From positions 62,001 through 126,000 of the forward strand of contig JADYXR010000174.1 of the NCBI GenBank assembly GCA_021772095.1: a stretch of 64,000 bases of DNA, written 5' to 3'. This stretch comes from Candidatus Obscuribacter sp. (lineage in GTDB: Bacteria; Cyanobacteriota; Vampirovibrionia; Obscuribacterales; Obscuribacteraceae). Below the pieces are notes generated by a model. It saw only the letters and a program-made list of their open reading frames with translations, was not told the origin of the DNA and did no database searches. The position numbers and the translations under genes were made by a program. Below, one piece after another: positions 25,283 through 33,858 of the stretch (the first letter of the stretch is position 1; each line of letters opens with the position of its first letter).

Positions 25283-27566
25283 TCAGGATGCCGCTTCTAA
25301 TCGCTTCCAATAATAGAGCTGCAGAATGTTCGCATGAACCGCCAGTGGGGCACGCGCAACGAGCCGCTTTTATTTTGCTCGAACGAGTATCGTCGAGTTC
25401 TACTGAAACTTGGTACGGTCGTGGATCCACACCTTTGACTATTCCAGTCACTGACATAGTTTGATTGTCTAGTCTGCAAGAAACAACTTGTCGGTTGCGT
25501 TGATATGTGTCGCCGTCACGGTGATAAGTGGTGCCGAAAAAGTTGAACACGTCTCGTTCGGAAACCGATGGAAAAACTTGCGCTCGCGCCTGGGCGTGGA
25601 CATGCTGCGAGGTGTTGGCGGTGAGCTGGAGAGGACCAACGTCTCTTCCCAGAAATTTGAGATCGACTTCCAGCTGACAGCGCATTTTATAGAGCTTGAT
25701 GATTTCGGGATCCACCATCGCCGAAAGAGTGCGGACTTTTTTGGAGAGCATCGATAAGTTCGCCGGTCCTGAGATGAGAAACGTTTTGAGCGCCGCTGCC
25801 TTGGTTTCGATGTCCGAGTCGATTAACTGAACCTGGTAATTATCTGCGTCGGTCAGTTGATCGGTATATATAAATTTGCTCTTCAATTTCTCTCGCCACG
25901 TGTTTAACGGAACGGAGTTCTTCGGTCCGAATCCGGGAACGCGAAGTAAATTTTCCCATGTGCATTCGGCCGCCGTGTCGATACCAAACGATGCTAACGC
26001 CGCTTGTCTAGCTGGTCCTATGCCTTTCACTTTTGCGCTACGGACTGGAAAATTTTCCAGGTACTGCTGCAGTTGATCTTCTCTGCGCTTGAGTTGATAA
26101 ACGGATAATTTGTGCGCTCGCTCCTGTGCGAGTTGTTCGTAGGAGTGTTTGGCGTTGATCAATTTTTTCTTCAGCGCATGCAATTCAATCAATCCGCATT
26201 TTGTTTGCCAGTTGCTGATCGCCTGGTTCCAACTATCGTTGTAACTGTCGAGTTTGCTCTCAAGATTCAGTGTTTGCCCTGATCCTGCGAGGATTTTGTA
26301 GACGCCGACAATCGCCATTGCTATCCAGATCAAAGTGAAATTTGGAGAATAAACCAGAAGACCTAACGCTACAACCGAAACAATTATGCCGAATACTTTT
26401 GCGTTTTGTTGCGCGTTTTTATACGCTACGGTTTCTGCGCTTGGTTCTAAATCGAAGTTCGGAAGTACAGGCGAAGTGTTGGCCACCACATTAATCGTTT
26501 CGATTGCAGTCCAGAGTGCGATCAAATTGAACGACTCTTTGTGATGCGAAGAATCGAACTTAATATGCGAAAAGTCAGGAAGGAAGAGCGTTATGCCGAG
26601 CTTGTTTTCCATTCGGCACCAGATGCATTCGCTTGCCGTTGATGGATAGTGGTGCAGCTGATTGGTATCACATTTGCGAAGGCATTGCTCCAATTCTGTT
26701 AGCAGATCCACCCATTTTTCCGCAGATGGGCGAGTCTTGTTTTGTGAAAAAGCAGATTCAAACGCGTTGGCTATGGTGTCAGGAAAGTCTGAGAGCAGCA
26801 CCGCACCTGGTGGCGGAACCATTCCGACCGCTCGCCGATTCGAGTATGCGAAACGATATTCGCGAATCGCACGTTCTATCGGCATCTCGCCTTGTGAATA
26901 TGTGCCGACAAAGGGATGCCGCCCCATGCATAACATCTGGAATATAACGATTGCTAAACCGAACGCGTCATGATCTTTTGTGCGCAGAGTTGAACTGAGT
27001 TTTTTTCCTTGAAGTTCCGGCGGAGTGTATTCAGGCACGCCGACTTTGCAATAAAATTGCTGTCCACTATCGCTGAATTGAAAACTATCAGCGTCGATCA
27101 ATGCGGCGGTTGCCTTGTTGGAAATCAGTATTCCGGAGTGGTTAATATCTCCGATTACGCAATTGGCGTTATGTACGGAGCCGACAGCACGAGCTATGTT
27201 GGCGGCGGCGCGCACCAGAAATCGATAGTCTGCGCGTGGAAAGTTTTTCTTGCGGGCACCAGGCGAATAGATTTCGAAAAGTGGTTTGTGACCGACCACC
27301 AGATTCATCACAAAACCGGCAAATTTGCCGTCGTGCGATTGTGCCACAGCAAGTGGAAATGCCACCAGGCTGGATTTGCTCGATAGTCGATTGGCGACCA
27401 TCGCGTTGACTTTGCCCTGCCGAGTAGCGGGATCGGATATGGTGTAGAACTTGACCGCGCGGTTCGATCCGTCGGCAATCGTGTAGACGTCGCCCTCGCC
27501 GCCTCTCCCTATGCGTTTGCCCAGGGGAATCGGTTTGCCGTTGACGACCAGTTGCGGAAGTTTCAT
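25278..27566 (-). CDS. YegI/COG4248-like kinase with helix-hairpin-helix and SWIM zinc finger
   Basis: 762 residues, third gene of a VWA-PP2C-kinase triad. Domains in order: kinase fold (~1-295) with GRGGEG loop (20-25) and K39; zinc-binding-like cluster C295, C299, H305, H306, C314, C317; two hydrophobic helices (~390-428); coiled coil (~440-505); helix-hairpin-helix motifs (~508-560, VKGIGPARQAALASFG and VPGFGPKN); and a C-terminal SWIM finger, CACPTGGSCEH (737-747), of form CxCx5CxH. The catalytic loop is atypical: GDINHSG replaces HRDxxxxN and LIDADSF replaces DFG. Asp140 and Asp158 or 160 could still serve, but Gly145 stands where Asn is expected. Compare with the family before calling it inactive. 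HhH and SWIM suggest nucleic-acid or protein binding. Confidence 0.9.
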   Translation of the reverse strand: MKLPQLVVNGKPIPLGKRIGRGGEGDVYTIADGSNRAVKFYTISDPATRQGKVNAMVANRLSSKSSLVAFPLAVAQSHDGKFAGFVMNLVVGHKPLFEIYSPGARKKNFPRADYRFLVRAAANIARAVGSVHNANCVIGDINHSGILISNKATAALIDADSFQFSDSGQQFYCKVGVPEYTPPELQGKKLSSTLRTKDHDAFGLAIVIFQMLCMGRHPFVGTYSQGEMPIERAIREYRFAYSNRRAVGMVPPPGAVLLSDFPDTIANAFESAFSQNKTRPSAEKWVDLLTELEQCLRKCDTNQLHHYPSTASECIWCRMENKLGITLFLPDFSHIKFDSSHHKESFNLIALWTAIETINVVANTSPVLPNFDLEPSAETVAYKNAQQNAKVFGIIVSVVALGLLVYSPNFTLIWIAMAIVGVYKILAGSGQTLNLESKLDSYNDSWNQAISNWQTKCGLIELHALKKKLINAKHSYEQLAQERAHKLSVYQLKRREDQLQQYLENFPVRSAKVKGIGPARQAALASFGIDTAAECTWENLLRVPGFGPKNSVPLNTWREKLKSKFIYTDQLTDADNYQVQLIDSDIETKAAALKTFLISGPANLSMLSKKVRTLSAMVDPEIIKLYKMRCQLEVDLKFLGRDVGPLQLTANTSQHVHAQARAQVFPSVSERDVFNFFGTTYHRDGDTYQRNRQVVSCRLDNQTMSVTGIVKGVDPRPYQVSVELDDTRSSKIKAARCACPTGGSCEHSAALLLEAIRSGILI

Positions 27567-28528
27567 CTTCTTATTGCGAGGATTAACGTTTTGTCATCGT
27601 CGGTGCGTTCGTTTACTTTTTCGCTGTCTAAAAACTTTGCCAATCCGCTGCTGAGACTCACGTCCCTGCCTTCGGCAGAACTGGCTTGCAGTGGGCGAAT
27701 TATCGTTTCGAAGAAACGTTGATGAGGCAGGTGATCGTTTAACTCGAGAGCGAGTGTTTCCATGCCGTCCGAGAAAAGCGCGAGTGCAGAAATTGGATCT
27801 GTGAAACGCGAAAACTTGATCAGCGGTTCTGGTTCGTCAGTCAAAAAGAACGTAGTCGATGCGTACTCACCGTGTGAAGGCCAGCTGGCGACGAGCCATT
27901 CATCAGCATCTGTCGGTTTGAAAACGATTGCGCCGTCACCAATGTGTGCGACCAGAGTTTCGCTTCCTGTGGAAATAACAAAAACGATAGTCGATGCAAA
28001 CTCTCGCGGTTTGATTTCTCGTTTCGCCGCCGCCAGAAAAATGCGCCGTCGTGCATCGAGCATCCATTCGCGAACAAGCTCATCAGTAGGCAGTTCTCGC
28101 GCGACAGTCATCCGTTGAGCATCAGGTGATTGTTGTGCATCCGGTAACTCTTCTGCATAAGACGCCGTTTGCGGATAGTCGTTGGCAACAAGTGACTCGT
28201 CATCATCGGGCGACTCGCGCGTCCCAGGCAGCTCTCGAATGTCAGGCAACTGGTGGGGATCGGGAACCTGTTGCGCATCCCATTCAGGAGAAAACTCTTG
28301 CGTCTTCGCAAAAAATGCTTTTGCATGCGAAGCGATTGTCCGGCATGCAACCGACGCGCCTTCGCCACCCATTGAGGCACTGCCGGCGCCATCTGATACC
28401 ACTGCTATGAAAGTGTCACGTTCCGCACCAATAGAGGTGCAGGTGAACGCGTCCTGTCGGCGTGTGTTACTGCGAACGTGGGAGGTGCCACGACATGTTG
28501 CGGCGGCCCATGTCCAGCTTGTCTTCAC
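27563..28528 (-). CDS. PP2C-family Ser/Thr phosphatase of the triad
   Basis: 321-residue Mn/Mg-dependent phosphatase, expected to reverse phosphorylation by the adjacent kinase. PP2C motifs: QDAF near residue 25, VVSDGAGSASMGGEGA (D46), VAHIGDGAIVF and ALFSDGME. It has an insertion at ~83-147 of low-complexity repeats (LPD, ESPD, QSPDAQ-type units) that is not part of the fold. It overlaps the kinase gene by four bases and shares one base with the VWA stop (TAATG), so the three genes are one translation-coupled operon. The order is the same as in known TerY-P triads (VWA, PP2C, kinase). Confidence 0.92.
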   Translation of the reverse strand: MKTSWTWAAATCRGTSHVRSNTRRQDAFTCTSIGAERDTFIAVVSDGAGSASMGGEGASVACRTIASHAKAFFAKTQEFSPEWDAQQVPDPHQLPDIRELPGTRESPDDDESLVANDYPQTASYAEELPDAQQSPDAQRMTVARELPTDELVREWMLDARRRIFLAAAKREIKPREFASTIVFVISTGSETLVAHIGDGAIVFKPTDADEWLVASWPSHGEYASTTFFLTDEPEPLIKFSRFTDPISALALFSDGMETLALELNDHLPHQRFFETIIRPLQASSAEGRDVSLSSGLAKFLDSEKVNERTDDDKTLILAIRR

Positions 28529-29208
28529 TAATTAGCCACTGCCCATCCGTCCGGCGCTGCTGGGTTTTCGAGCGGCACCGCTTCGCCGGGATTCGATCTG
28601 GAAACCGATCCCAGGGAACTCGAGAGCCACGCGAACAATTCGCGAAATGCCAGACCTTTGATCTTCAGTGGTGTGCGCACTGATATTTTCGCGAGCGTAT
28701 CCATGTCGGCTGATTCAACGCCGACGGCGTAAAACATAAACTCTTTGCTCTCTTCGCCCTTCTTGACGAGCGCGGCAGCGTTTTCCCAATTGTCGGTAGG
28801 CGAGCCATCCGAGATCAAGAAAATCCAGGGACGATAATATGCAACACCGTTGGCCTTGTACTGATTTTTTCGATCGCGCAGTAAGTGAATTCCAGTTTCA
28901 ATCGCCTGACCCATCGGAGTCATGCCGTCTGCTTTGAGAATCGGTGGATGAAATCCGGTGACCGATGTAAATTCAATTTCGGTGCGCACCGGACCGAATG
29001 CGACGATTGCCACTTCAACTCGTTTTGCGGCGAGGCCGTCGGAGTTGAGTTCTTCGCGGAACGATGTCAACCCAGCGTTTAATTCTTCAATCTTTTGTCC
29101 TGACATCGATGCCGAAGTGTCCAGCAAAAGAAGGCACGGGCAGCGCGGCTCCGGATTCTCCGCGAACTCTACACCTTCGAACGGGATCTGTTCAAATTCT
29201 TGGGACAT
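28528..29208 (-). CDS. VWA-domain protein (TerY/YegL-like), first gene of the triad
   Basis: 226 residues, mostly a von Willebrand A domain. The metal-ion-dependent adhesion site is complete: DTSAS (D30, S32, S34), then TPMGQ in [10 protein letters not shown], and the distal Asp in LISDGSPTD. TerY-like VWA proteins bind partners through this site and are paired with PP2C and kinase genes in stress-response (Ter-type) and related systems, as described by comparative genomics (Aravind group). Here no TerD-, TerC- or TerB-like small gene is adjacent. It starts the operon; AAGG lies about nine bases before the ATG. Confidence 0.93.
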   Translation of the reverse strand: MSQEFEQIPFEGVEFAENPEPRCPCLLLLDTSASMSGQKIEELNAGLTSFREELNSDGLAAKRVEVAIVAFGPVRTEIEFTSVTGFHPPILKADGMTPMGQAIETGIHLLRDRKNQYKANGVAYYRPWIFLISDGSPTDNWENAAALVKKGEESKEFMFYAVGVESADMDTLAKISVRTPLKIKGLAFRELFAWLSSSLGSVSRSNPGEAVPLENPAAPDGWAVAN

Positions 29209-29491
29209 TCCAACACCTTAAGCTAACTGGGCACGAGGAGCGTTTCAACGTGATGATTATATCGGTTTCGCAGATCGGAATGAACATTACATCCGTTTAA
29301 GTTCTGAGGCGGCTCACCAAGGTGGTACCGTCGGTGATACTACTCGATAGTGAGGGGCTGATGACATTGAGAGCGTTTCAATTAGTACCCAACCAAAAGT
29401 GGAGAACGTTCAAATTGGCCTGGATTGAAATGTTGTCCGTGGACGATGAATAACTATGAGATTGAACAACTCCAGGCTCAGTTGTTGAACC

Positions 29492-29815
29492 TCAGTTGAA
29501 CTTAGCTGGATACGATAAATATGAAGACACAGCGCTGTCCAAGGATTGTTTGGTGATTGCAAAAACGATGGACATGAGCACTGCGACCACAATTAAAATG
29601 GTCCCGTACTCTGCTAGACCAGGAACCTTTTGGGTTTGCTCAGCCATTTGCGTTCGCGATCGCTGATGATAGTCTCGAATCGGGTAGTACGCGACCAGCA
29701 GCACCAGTCCGGCTGAGAGCGTTGCCTGCAGCCCAAATGACGTAAAAACGATGCCCGCGCCAAAGCAGAGCACTCCACAAAGCAGTCCGACGTTGGCTGT
29801 TTTGACCTTCCTCAT
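29492..29815 (-). CDS. Small membrane protein with Flp-pilin-like segment
   Basis: 107 residues. The N-terminal ~45 contain two hydrophobic helices. The C-terminal half, PGLAEYGTILIVVAVLMSIV, strongly resembles the conserved GLVEYALIL core of Flp-type IVb pilins, in which prepilin peptidase cuts after the glycine. An internal ATG at 29647 would give a 51-residue product, a normal Flp length, but no good ribosome-binding site is seen for either start. No Tad pilus genes are in this window. It may be a Flp-like subunit fused to a membrane anchor, or a chance resemblance. Confidence 0.6.
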   Translation of the reverse strand: MRKVKTANVGLLCGVLCFGAGIVFTSFGLQATLSAGLVLLVAYYPIRDYHQRSRTQMAEQTQKVPGLAEYGTILIVVAVLMSIVFAITKQSLDSAVSSYLSYPAKFN

Positions 29816-30013
29816 TCTTCTAAGCTATCACGCGTATATGTTTGCCCGATCTGGCAGTGAGGGGCTGAACGACCGTAAATGCTTGAGAGGCTAGCCCCTT
29901 GGGCTTTGGAACGATTTTTTCACATGGAGCCGTAGATTAAATCAGGGTGTCAACGCCTTGTGATGTGGTAATCACGAATTTACTCATAGAACTCGAAATT
30001 GTATGGTTATCGC

Positions 30014-30808
30014 ATGAACCACTTCTCGCCGATTGCTGTCATCTTCACCGCCATTCTGGGCGCGGTAACCGGCATGTGGATGTGCAACGCAATTGCCGAC
30101 AATATGCAGGTTCGCGGCTTTGAACTCTCAATGGCTGATGATTCGCAAGGCGCGCTGGTCTGCTACGACAGAGCGATTATGCTGAATCCGAGCCTGGCAC
30201 CTGCCTATGTCAATCGCGCTCAGGCGAAGCGTGCTCTTGGTGACACCGAGGCGGCTTTGATGGATTGCACTAAAGCGATTGAGTGTGGCGGTTCTCCAGA
30301 ATTTTTGTTGATGACATACACGATCCAGGGCTCCCTTAAAGAGGATCTTGATGATAAGCGCGGTGCGATTGCAGACTACAATTCCGCTCTCGTTTTCAAT
30401 CGAGCGATCAAATCGGTCGATTTGAGGATGAACCCAGTCGCGTTCACCGCTCTCACCCAGCGCGGTCTGCTGGAAGCCGCGGTTGGCGAAACCAAAGACG
30501 CGATCGACGATTTGACCGAAGTCATCAAAATAGACCCGACTTGCGCCCAGGCGTAACACGCCAGAGCAAACGCGCTCTACGAAATCGGTGATCTGAAAGG
30601 CGCATTGCAGGATCTGGATAAATCCATCGAATTGAACGCGTCGAACTTCGGAACGTTCCATGACCGAGCAATGGTGAAATCTAAACTCGGAAATGTTGAT
30701 GGTGCAAAAAAGGACCTGGATCAATCGATTCGTTTGAATCCGGATGCCACATCGCACGCTTCGCATGGTTCTGAAGAATGCCCAGAGATGCCGATGTTCG
30801 TGTCTTAG
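30014..30808 (+). pseudogene. TPR protein gene interrupted by an in-frame stop
   Basis: The frame from ATG 30014 gives a signal anchor (FSPIAVIFTAILGAVTGMWM) and several tetratricopeptide repeats (ALVCYDRAIMLNPSLAPAYVNRAQAKRALGD and similar). TAA at 30554-30556 stops it after CAQA. Immediately after, in the same frame, HARANALYEIGDLKGALQDL and two more TPR units continue to 30808. A single TAC-to-TAA change in a typical AYHARA sequence would explain it. If only the first part is made, it is a 180-residue truncated protein. Could be a sequencing error. Confidence 0.8.
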
Positions 30809-30927
30809 AACGAATTAGACCAATCGTATTTTTGAAAACAACGTCTGTAGAATCAGGGTGTGTGGAAACAAACGCGTGTAGAAACCAACGTTTTGGCGTT
30901 TGTCGACCGAAACGATTTCGTTTTCAA

Positions 30928-31860
30928 CTAATGAGTGCGGACCACTTTAAGCAGTTCCATCAAGCCGCGTTCCATCTGCAGCACCAACGCGCATAAGTCC
31001 GTCAGCATTCGCGAACGGTCCATGAGCAAGTCGATGCTGATTTTGTGTTTGTTACCGCTCACAGTGCTGGCAAGGTGATCTACGCGATGTGCGACGTCTT
31101 GTTTTGTTTTGCCGTTGAGTAAGCCGAGCTGCTGCCACCGTGCGATTAATTTTTGTCGGCGGGTTTCACCGGTTTTCGAATCCGGAGGCGCGGTGTTCAA
31201 ATATTTCCAGATTGCTGGAGACAAATCCGTCTTCTCATCGGGGTCTCGATTTAAAACTTTAGCCAACATATTAGGTGTTGAGTTGACCATTTTCGCTTCG
31301 CCGCTTTGTTGTTTCAACGCAAGACCCGCTAATCCAGTTTGAAAAGCGCCACCACCCATCTCGACAATATCGCCGGCGTTCGACGCGTCATCTTTTGGAA
31401 TCAGATCGAGCGAGTTACCGATGCCGGCAACCAGGGCACCACTGACGATATTAGCAATCGAGTTCAACTTCACCGCGCGATCCCTGCGCTCTTCAAAATA
31501 CGCGCGAATCTCGGACATCTGCGCGATCTCGTAATTGATCCGCGCGTCCGTTCCATGAATTTCAAAAACGGTTTGCAGAATTTCATTGACGATGTCTTGT
31601 TTCAGCGTTACTCGTTCCAGTTTTTCTCGGTCATTCAAACTGTTCTTGTCCGGCATAGCTAAAAGTTGATTCAGAAGCGATTCGATTTCTAATTCTTCGA
31701 CGATCTCTTTGACGCCCGGAGACATCGTGTGCGTATCGGAGGTGAGTTCTTGCTCCGGAGTTCCCAATACCGGCTGCGCACATGCCGCTTCTGACCAGAA
31801 CGAAACCAATACCAACAAGCACAGCTCGATCGAGATATGCGTGATGCGTCTGGATGTCAT
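30928..31860 (-). CDS. Hypothetical exported helical protein
   Basis: About 310 residues from the ATG at 31860, which directly gives a signal peptide (TSRRITHISIELCLLVLVSF, cleavage after ACA). A GTG at 31905 would extend it by 15 residues; neither has a clear ribosome-binding site. The mature protein is helical, with coiled-coil-like stretches at ~60-140 and a Gly-rich hydrophobic hairpin near ~140-170 (IANIVSGALVAGIG) that may contact the membrane. No family recognised. The C-terminal helical part (SRMLTDLCALVLQMERGLMELL) resembles an oligomerisation helix. Confidence 0.7.
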   Translation of the reverse strand: MTSRRITHISIELCLLVLVSFWSEAACAQPVLGTPEQELTSDTHTMSPGVKEIVEELEIESLLNQLLAMPDKNSLNDREKLERVTLKQDIVNEILQTVFEIHGTDARINYEIAQMSEIRAYFEERRDRAVKLNSIANIVSGALVAGIGNSLDLIPKDDASNAGDIVEMGGGAFQTGLAGLALKQQSGEAKMVNSTPNMLAKVLNRDPDEKTDLSPAIWKYLNTAPPDSKTGETRRQKLIARWQQLGLLNGKTKQDVAHRVDHLASTVSGNKHKISIDLLMDRSRMLTDLCALVLQMERGLMELLKVVRTH

Positions 31861-32067
31861 TGGTAAGTTGAACAACTTTGAGAATTTATTTCGATGAATA
31901 AACACAGAATTAAGCGCACTGTTTTTGAAACAAGTGAGCTACATCTTAGCAGACGCACGAATAGCTTCGTCCGTTCGGCACTGAAGAAAAGTGTTGGTTT
32001 CGAAATTTCGCAGGTTTTAATTCTGCGAGATTAACGTGGTTAATCATGGCACCGCATGTAGTGGCGC

Positions 32068-32763
32068 CTATCTGATCTTCCCAAGGTTTAGTCTGGCAGG
32101 ATTGATCTTCAAAGCCTCGATCACTTCCTCGGCTAGCTTCTTGCTGGATGCCGGATTCTGCCCGGTGACAATGTTGCCGTCTCTTACAACGTGTGGCAAC
32201 ATCGGCAGTTTTGCGGACTCATAAATTGCGCATTTTTCCTTCAGTTTATCTTCGAGCAAAAATGGCACCACATCTTTGAGAAAAACCAACTTCTCTTCCA
32301 GGTTGCTGAAACCGGTTATTTTGCGACCGGCAATGATTGGTTCTCTTTGATCATTGAGCGGATTAATTAGCGCAGCAGGACCATGACACAGCGCCGCGAT
32401 AATTTTGACCTTGGCGTGGAGCAATTCGATAATCGATTGCAGGTCCCCATCCTTTACGAGATCGATCATGGGACCATGGCCGCCAGGGATGAAAACGGCA
32501 TCAAGGTCACCAGGATCAACGTCGGCAATCCTCCTTGTCGAGTGGAGAAGGCTCAATTGTGCCGCCCATTCCTTCTTTTGCTTATCATTTGGTTCTGTCT
32601 TAGGGTCAATCGGAACAGGACCACCCAATGGAGACGCGACGATAATGTGGGCGCCTGCCCGGACGAAGTCATTATAAGGAACGGCAAACTCCTCCAACCA
32701 GAGCCCCGTGGGGTGGTCGTTGGCGAGCCTGTCGCAGCTAGTTGTGACTATCAATATCTTCAT
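32068..32763 (-). CDS. DJ-1/PfpI superfamily protein, Hsp31-like
   Basis: 231-residue alpha/beta protein of the class I glutamine amidotransferase-like fold. The nucleophile elbow is AALCHGPAAL with the conserved Cys, and the Glu of TGLWLEEF lies near residue 23, matching Hsp31-type catalytic Cys-Glu arrangements. The length and the extra segment (FVRAGAHIIVASPLGG) fit the Hsp31/glyoxalase III group, which has deglycase, glyoxalase and chaperone activity in the literature. A strong GGAGG precedes the ATG by seven bases. The stop codon overlaps a copy of the dispersed hairpin motif (32048-32068). Confidence 0.92.
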   Translation of the reverse strand: MKILIVTTSCDRLANDHPTGLWLEEFAVPYNDFVRAGAHIIVASPLGGPVPIDPKTEPNDKQKKEWAAQLSLLHSTRRIADVDPGDLDAVFIPGGHGPMIDLVKDGDLQSIIELLHAKVKIIAALCHGPAALINPLNDQREPIIAGRKITGFSNLEEKLVFLKDVVPFLLEDKLKEKCAIYESAKLPMLPHVVRDGNIVTGQNPASSKKLAEEVIEALKINPARLNLGKIR

Positions 32764-33000
32764 CGCTTATCCTCCGTGGTTCTTCCGGGACGGGGATTTT
32801 TCGGGTTGGTTCCTGGAACTTTCCGGGAATCTTTCCTCGGTAGTTAAGATTTCATCAAGACATCACATCCTGGGCGCCGATACGCGCACAATAAGGGGAG
32901 AAGCAGGCAGTTTATACAGAGTCGCTAACCCTGACCCGTGCTATATTGTCGCCAACTTCGTCTCCGTCCAGTCGTGGACCTTACCTCCTGAGGGAGCCTA

Positions 33001-33855
33001 ATGAAAAAAACACTTATATCGATGTTAGCCATGTCGTTGCTTGTAGAACTCACCGTCGCGGGCTGCGGAGTAGCGCCGTCTTCCGCTCCGTCGGAGCATT
33101 ATGTTTCGTCCCAGGTGAAGGGCGAATCGGCCAAGATCAACCTGGATGAAGTAAAGACGGCATTCTGGGACACCAAGGGCAAGGACTTCAATGAATGGAT
33201 GGGGGCTTTCGAGAAGAAGGTCAACGAAATCTATGAGGGTAAAGGAGTCGTTTCGATCGACGCCAACCGGAAGACCGGGAAATTGGAAGTCACCGGCTAT
33301 ATAGATGATGAGAAAGAACAGGGGTATCAAAGTGGCGAGGAAAAACTCTTCACTATAGAGCAGACCGGTGATGTAACCACTAACAAAGAGTTGCCGTACA
33401 CGGTTGCAGGACATAACGGGCAGCCATATTATTCCGGCAGCCACAGCATTCTCGATAATCCATTCGTGCAAATGATGGTTTTGTCGCATGTAATGGGCGG
33501 CATGGGTGGTTGGGGTGGACGTTATAACACTCCATACGGCAGAACGGCTGATTTGAGAAATCATCGCGACACTTTCCGCACATCTCCAGGGTTCGGCGCA
33601 CAGAAAGCCGCTAACTCGACGTTCAATACCAGATACAAAGCCAATTCTGCCGGCAGCGGATTTGCCAGCAAAAAAGGCTTCGGCACCAGTTCTTATAGCA
33701 GCACCACCGGTGGTACCGCCAAAAGATCGTGGGGCGGTTTCGGCAGCAGCAGCAGTCCTTCTTCCTCCAGTTCTGGCTCTGTATGGGGCGGACGACGCTC
33801 ATCCTCGCCTTCATTCGGCGGTGGCAAAATGCGTTGGGGCGGACGGAGACGCTAA
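33001..33855 (+). CDS. Exported lipoprotein with Ser/Gly/Trp/Arg-rich tail
   Basis: 284 residues. Lipoprotein signal MKKTLISMLAMSLLVELTVAGC has an AGC lipobox. Residues ~30-135 form a soluble domain (FNEWMGAFEKKVNEIYEGKGVVSID). Residues ~150-170 are hydrophobic and Gly-rich (MMVLSHVMGGMGGWGG). The C-terminal ~100 residues are low complexity, with Ser and Gly runs and repeated WGG and RR (GSVWGGRRSSS). GAGGGAG precedes the ATG. Tails of this kind occur in small envelope lipoprotein families, but I cannot name one. The next gene starts three bases after the stop, so both are co-translated. Confidence 0.8.
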   Translation: MKKTLISMLAMSLLVELTVAGCGVAPSSAPSEHYVSSQVKGESAKINLDEVKTAFWDTKGKDFNEWMGAFEKKVNEIYEGKGVVSIDANRKTGKLEVTGYIDDEKEQGYQSGEEKLFTIEQTGDVTTNKELPYTVAGHNGQPYYSGSHSILDNPFVQMMVLSHVMGGMGGWGGRYNTPYGRTADLRNHRDTFRTSPGFGAQKAANSTFNTRYKANSAGSGFASKKGFGTSSYSSTTGGTAKRSWGGFGSSSSPSSSSSGSVWGGRRSSSPSFGGGKMRWGGRRR

Positions 33856-33858
33856 TAA

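Noticed and set aside
25278-29208. A full tellurite-resistance (Ter) island
   Set aside because: Only the VWA-PP2C-kinase triad is present; no TerC, TerD, TerZ or TerB small gene is adjacent.
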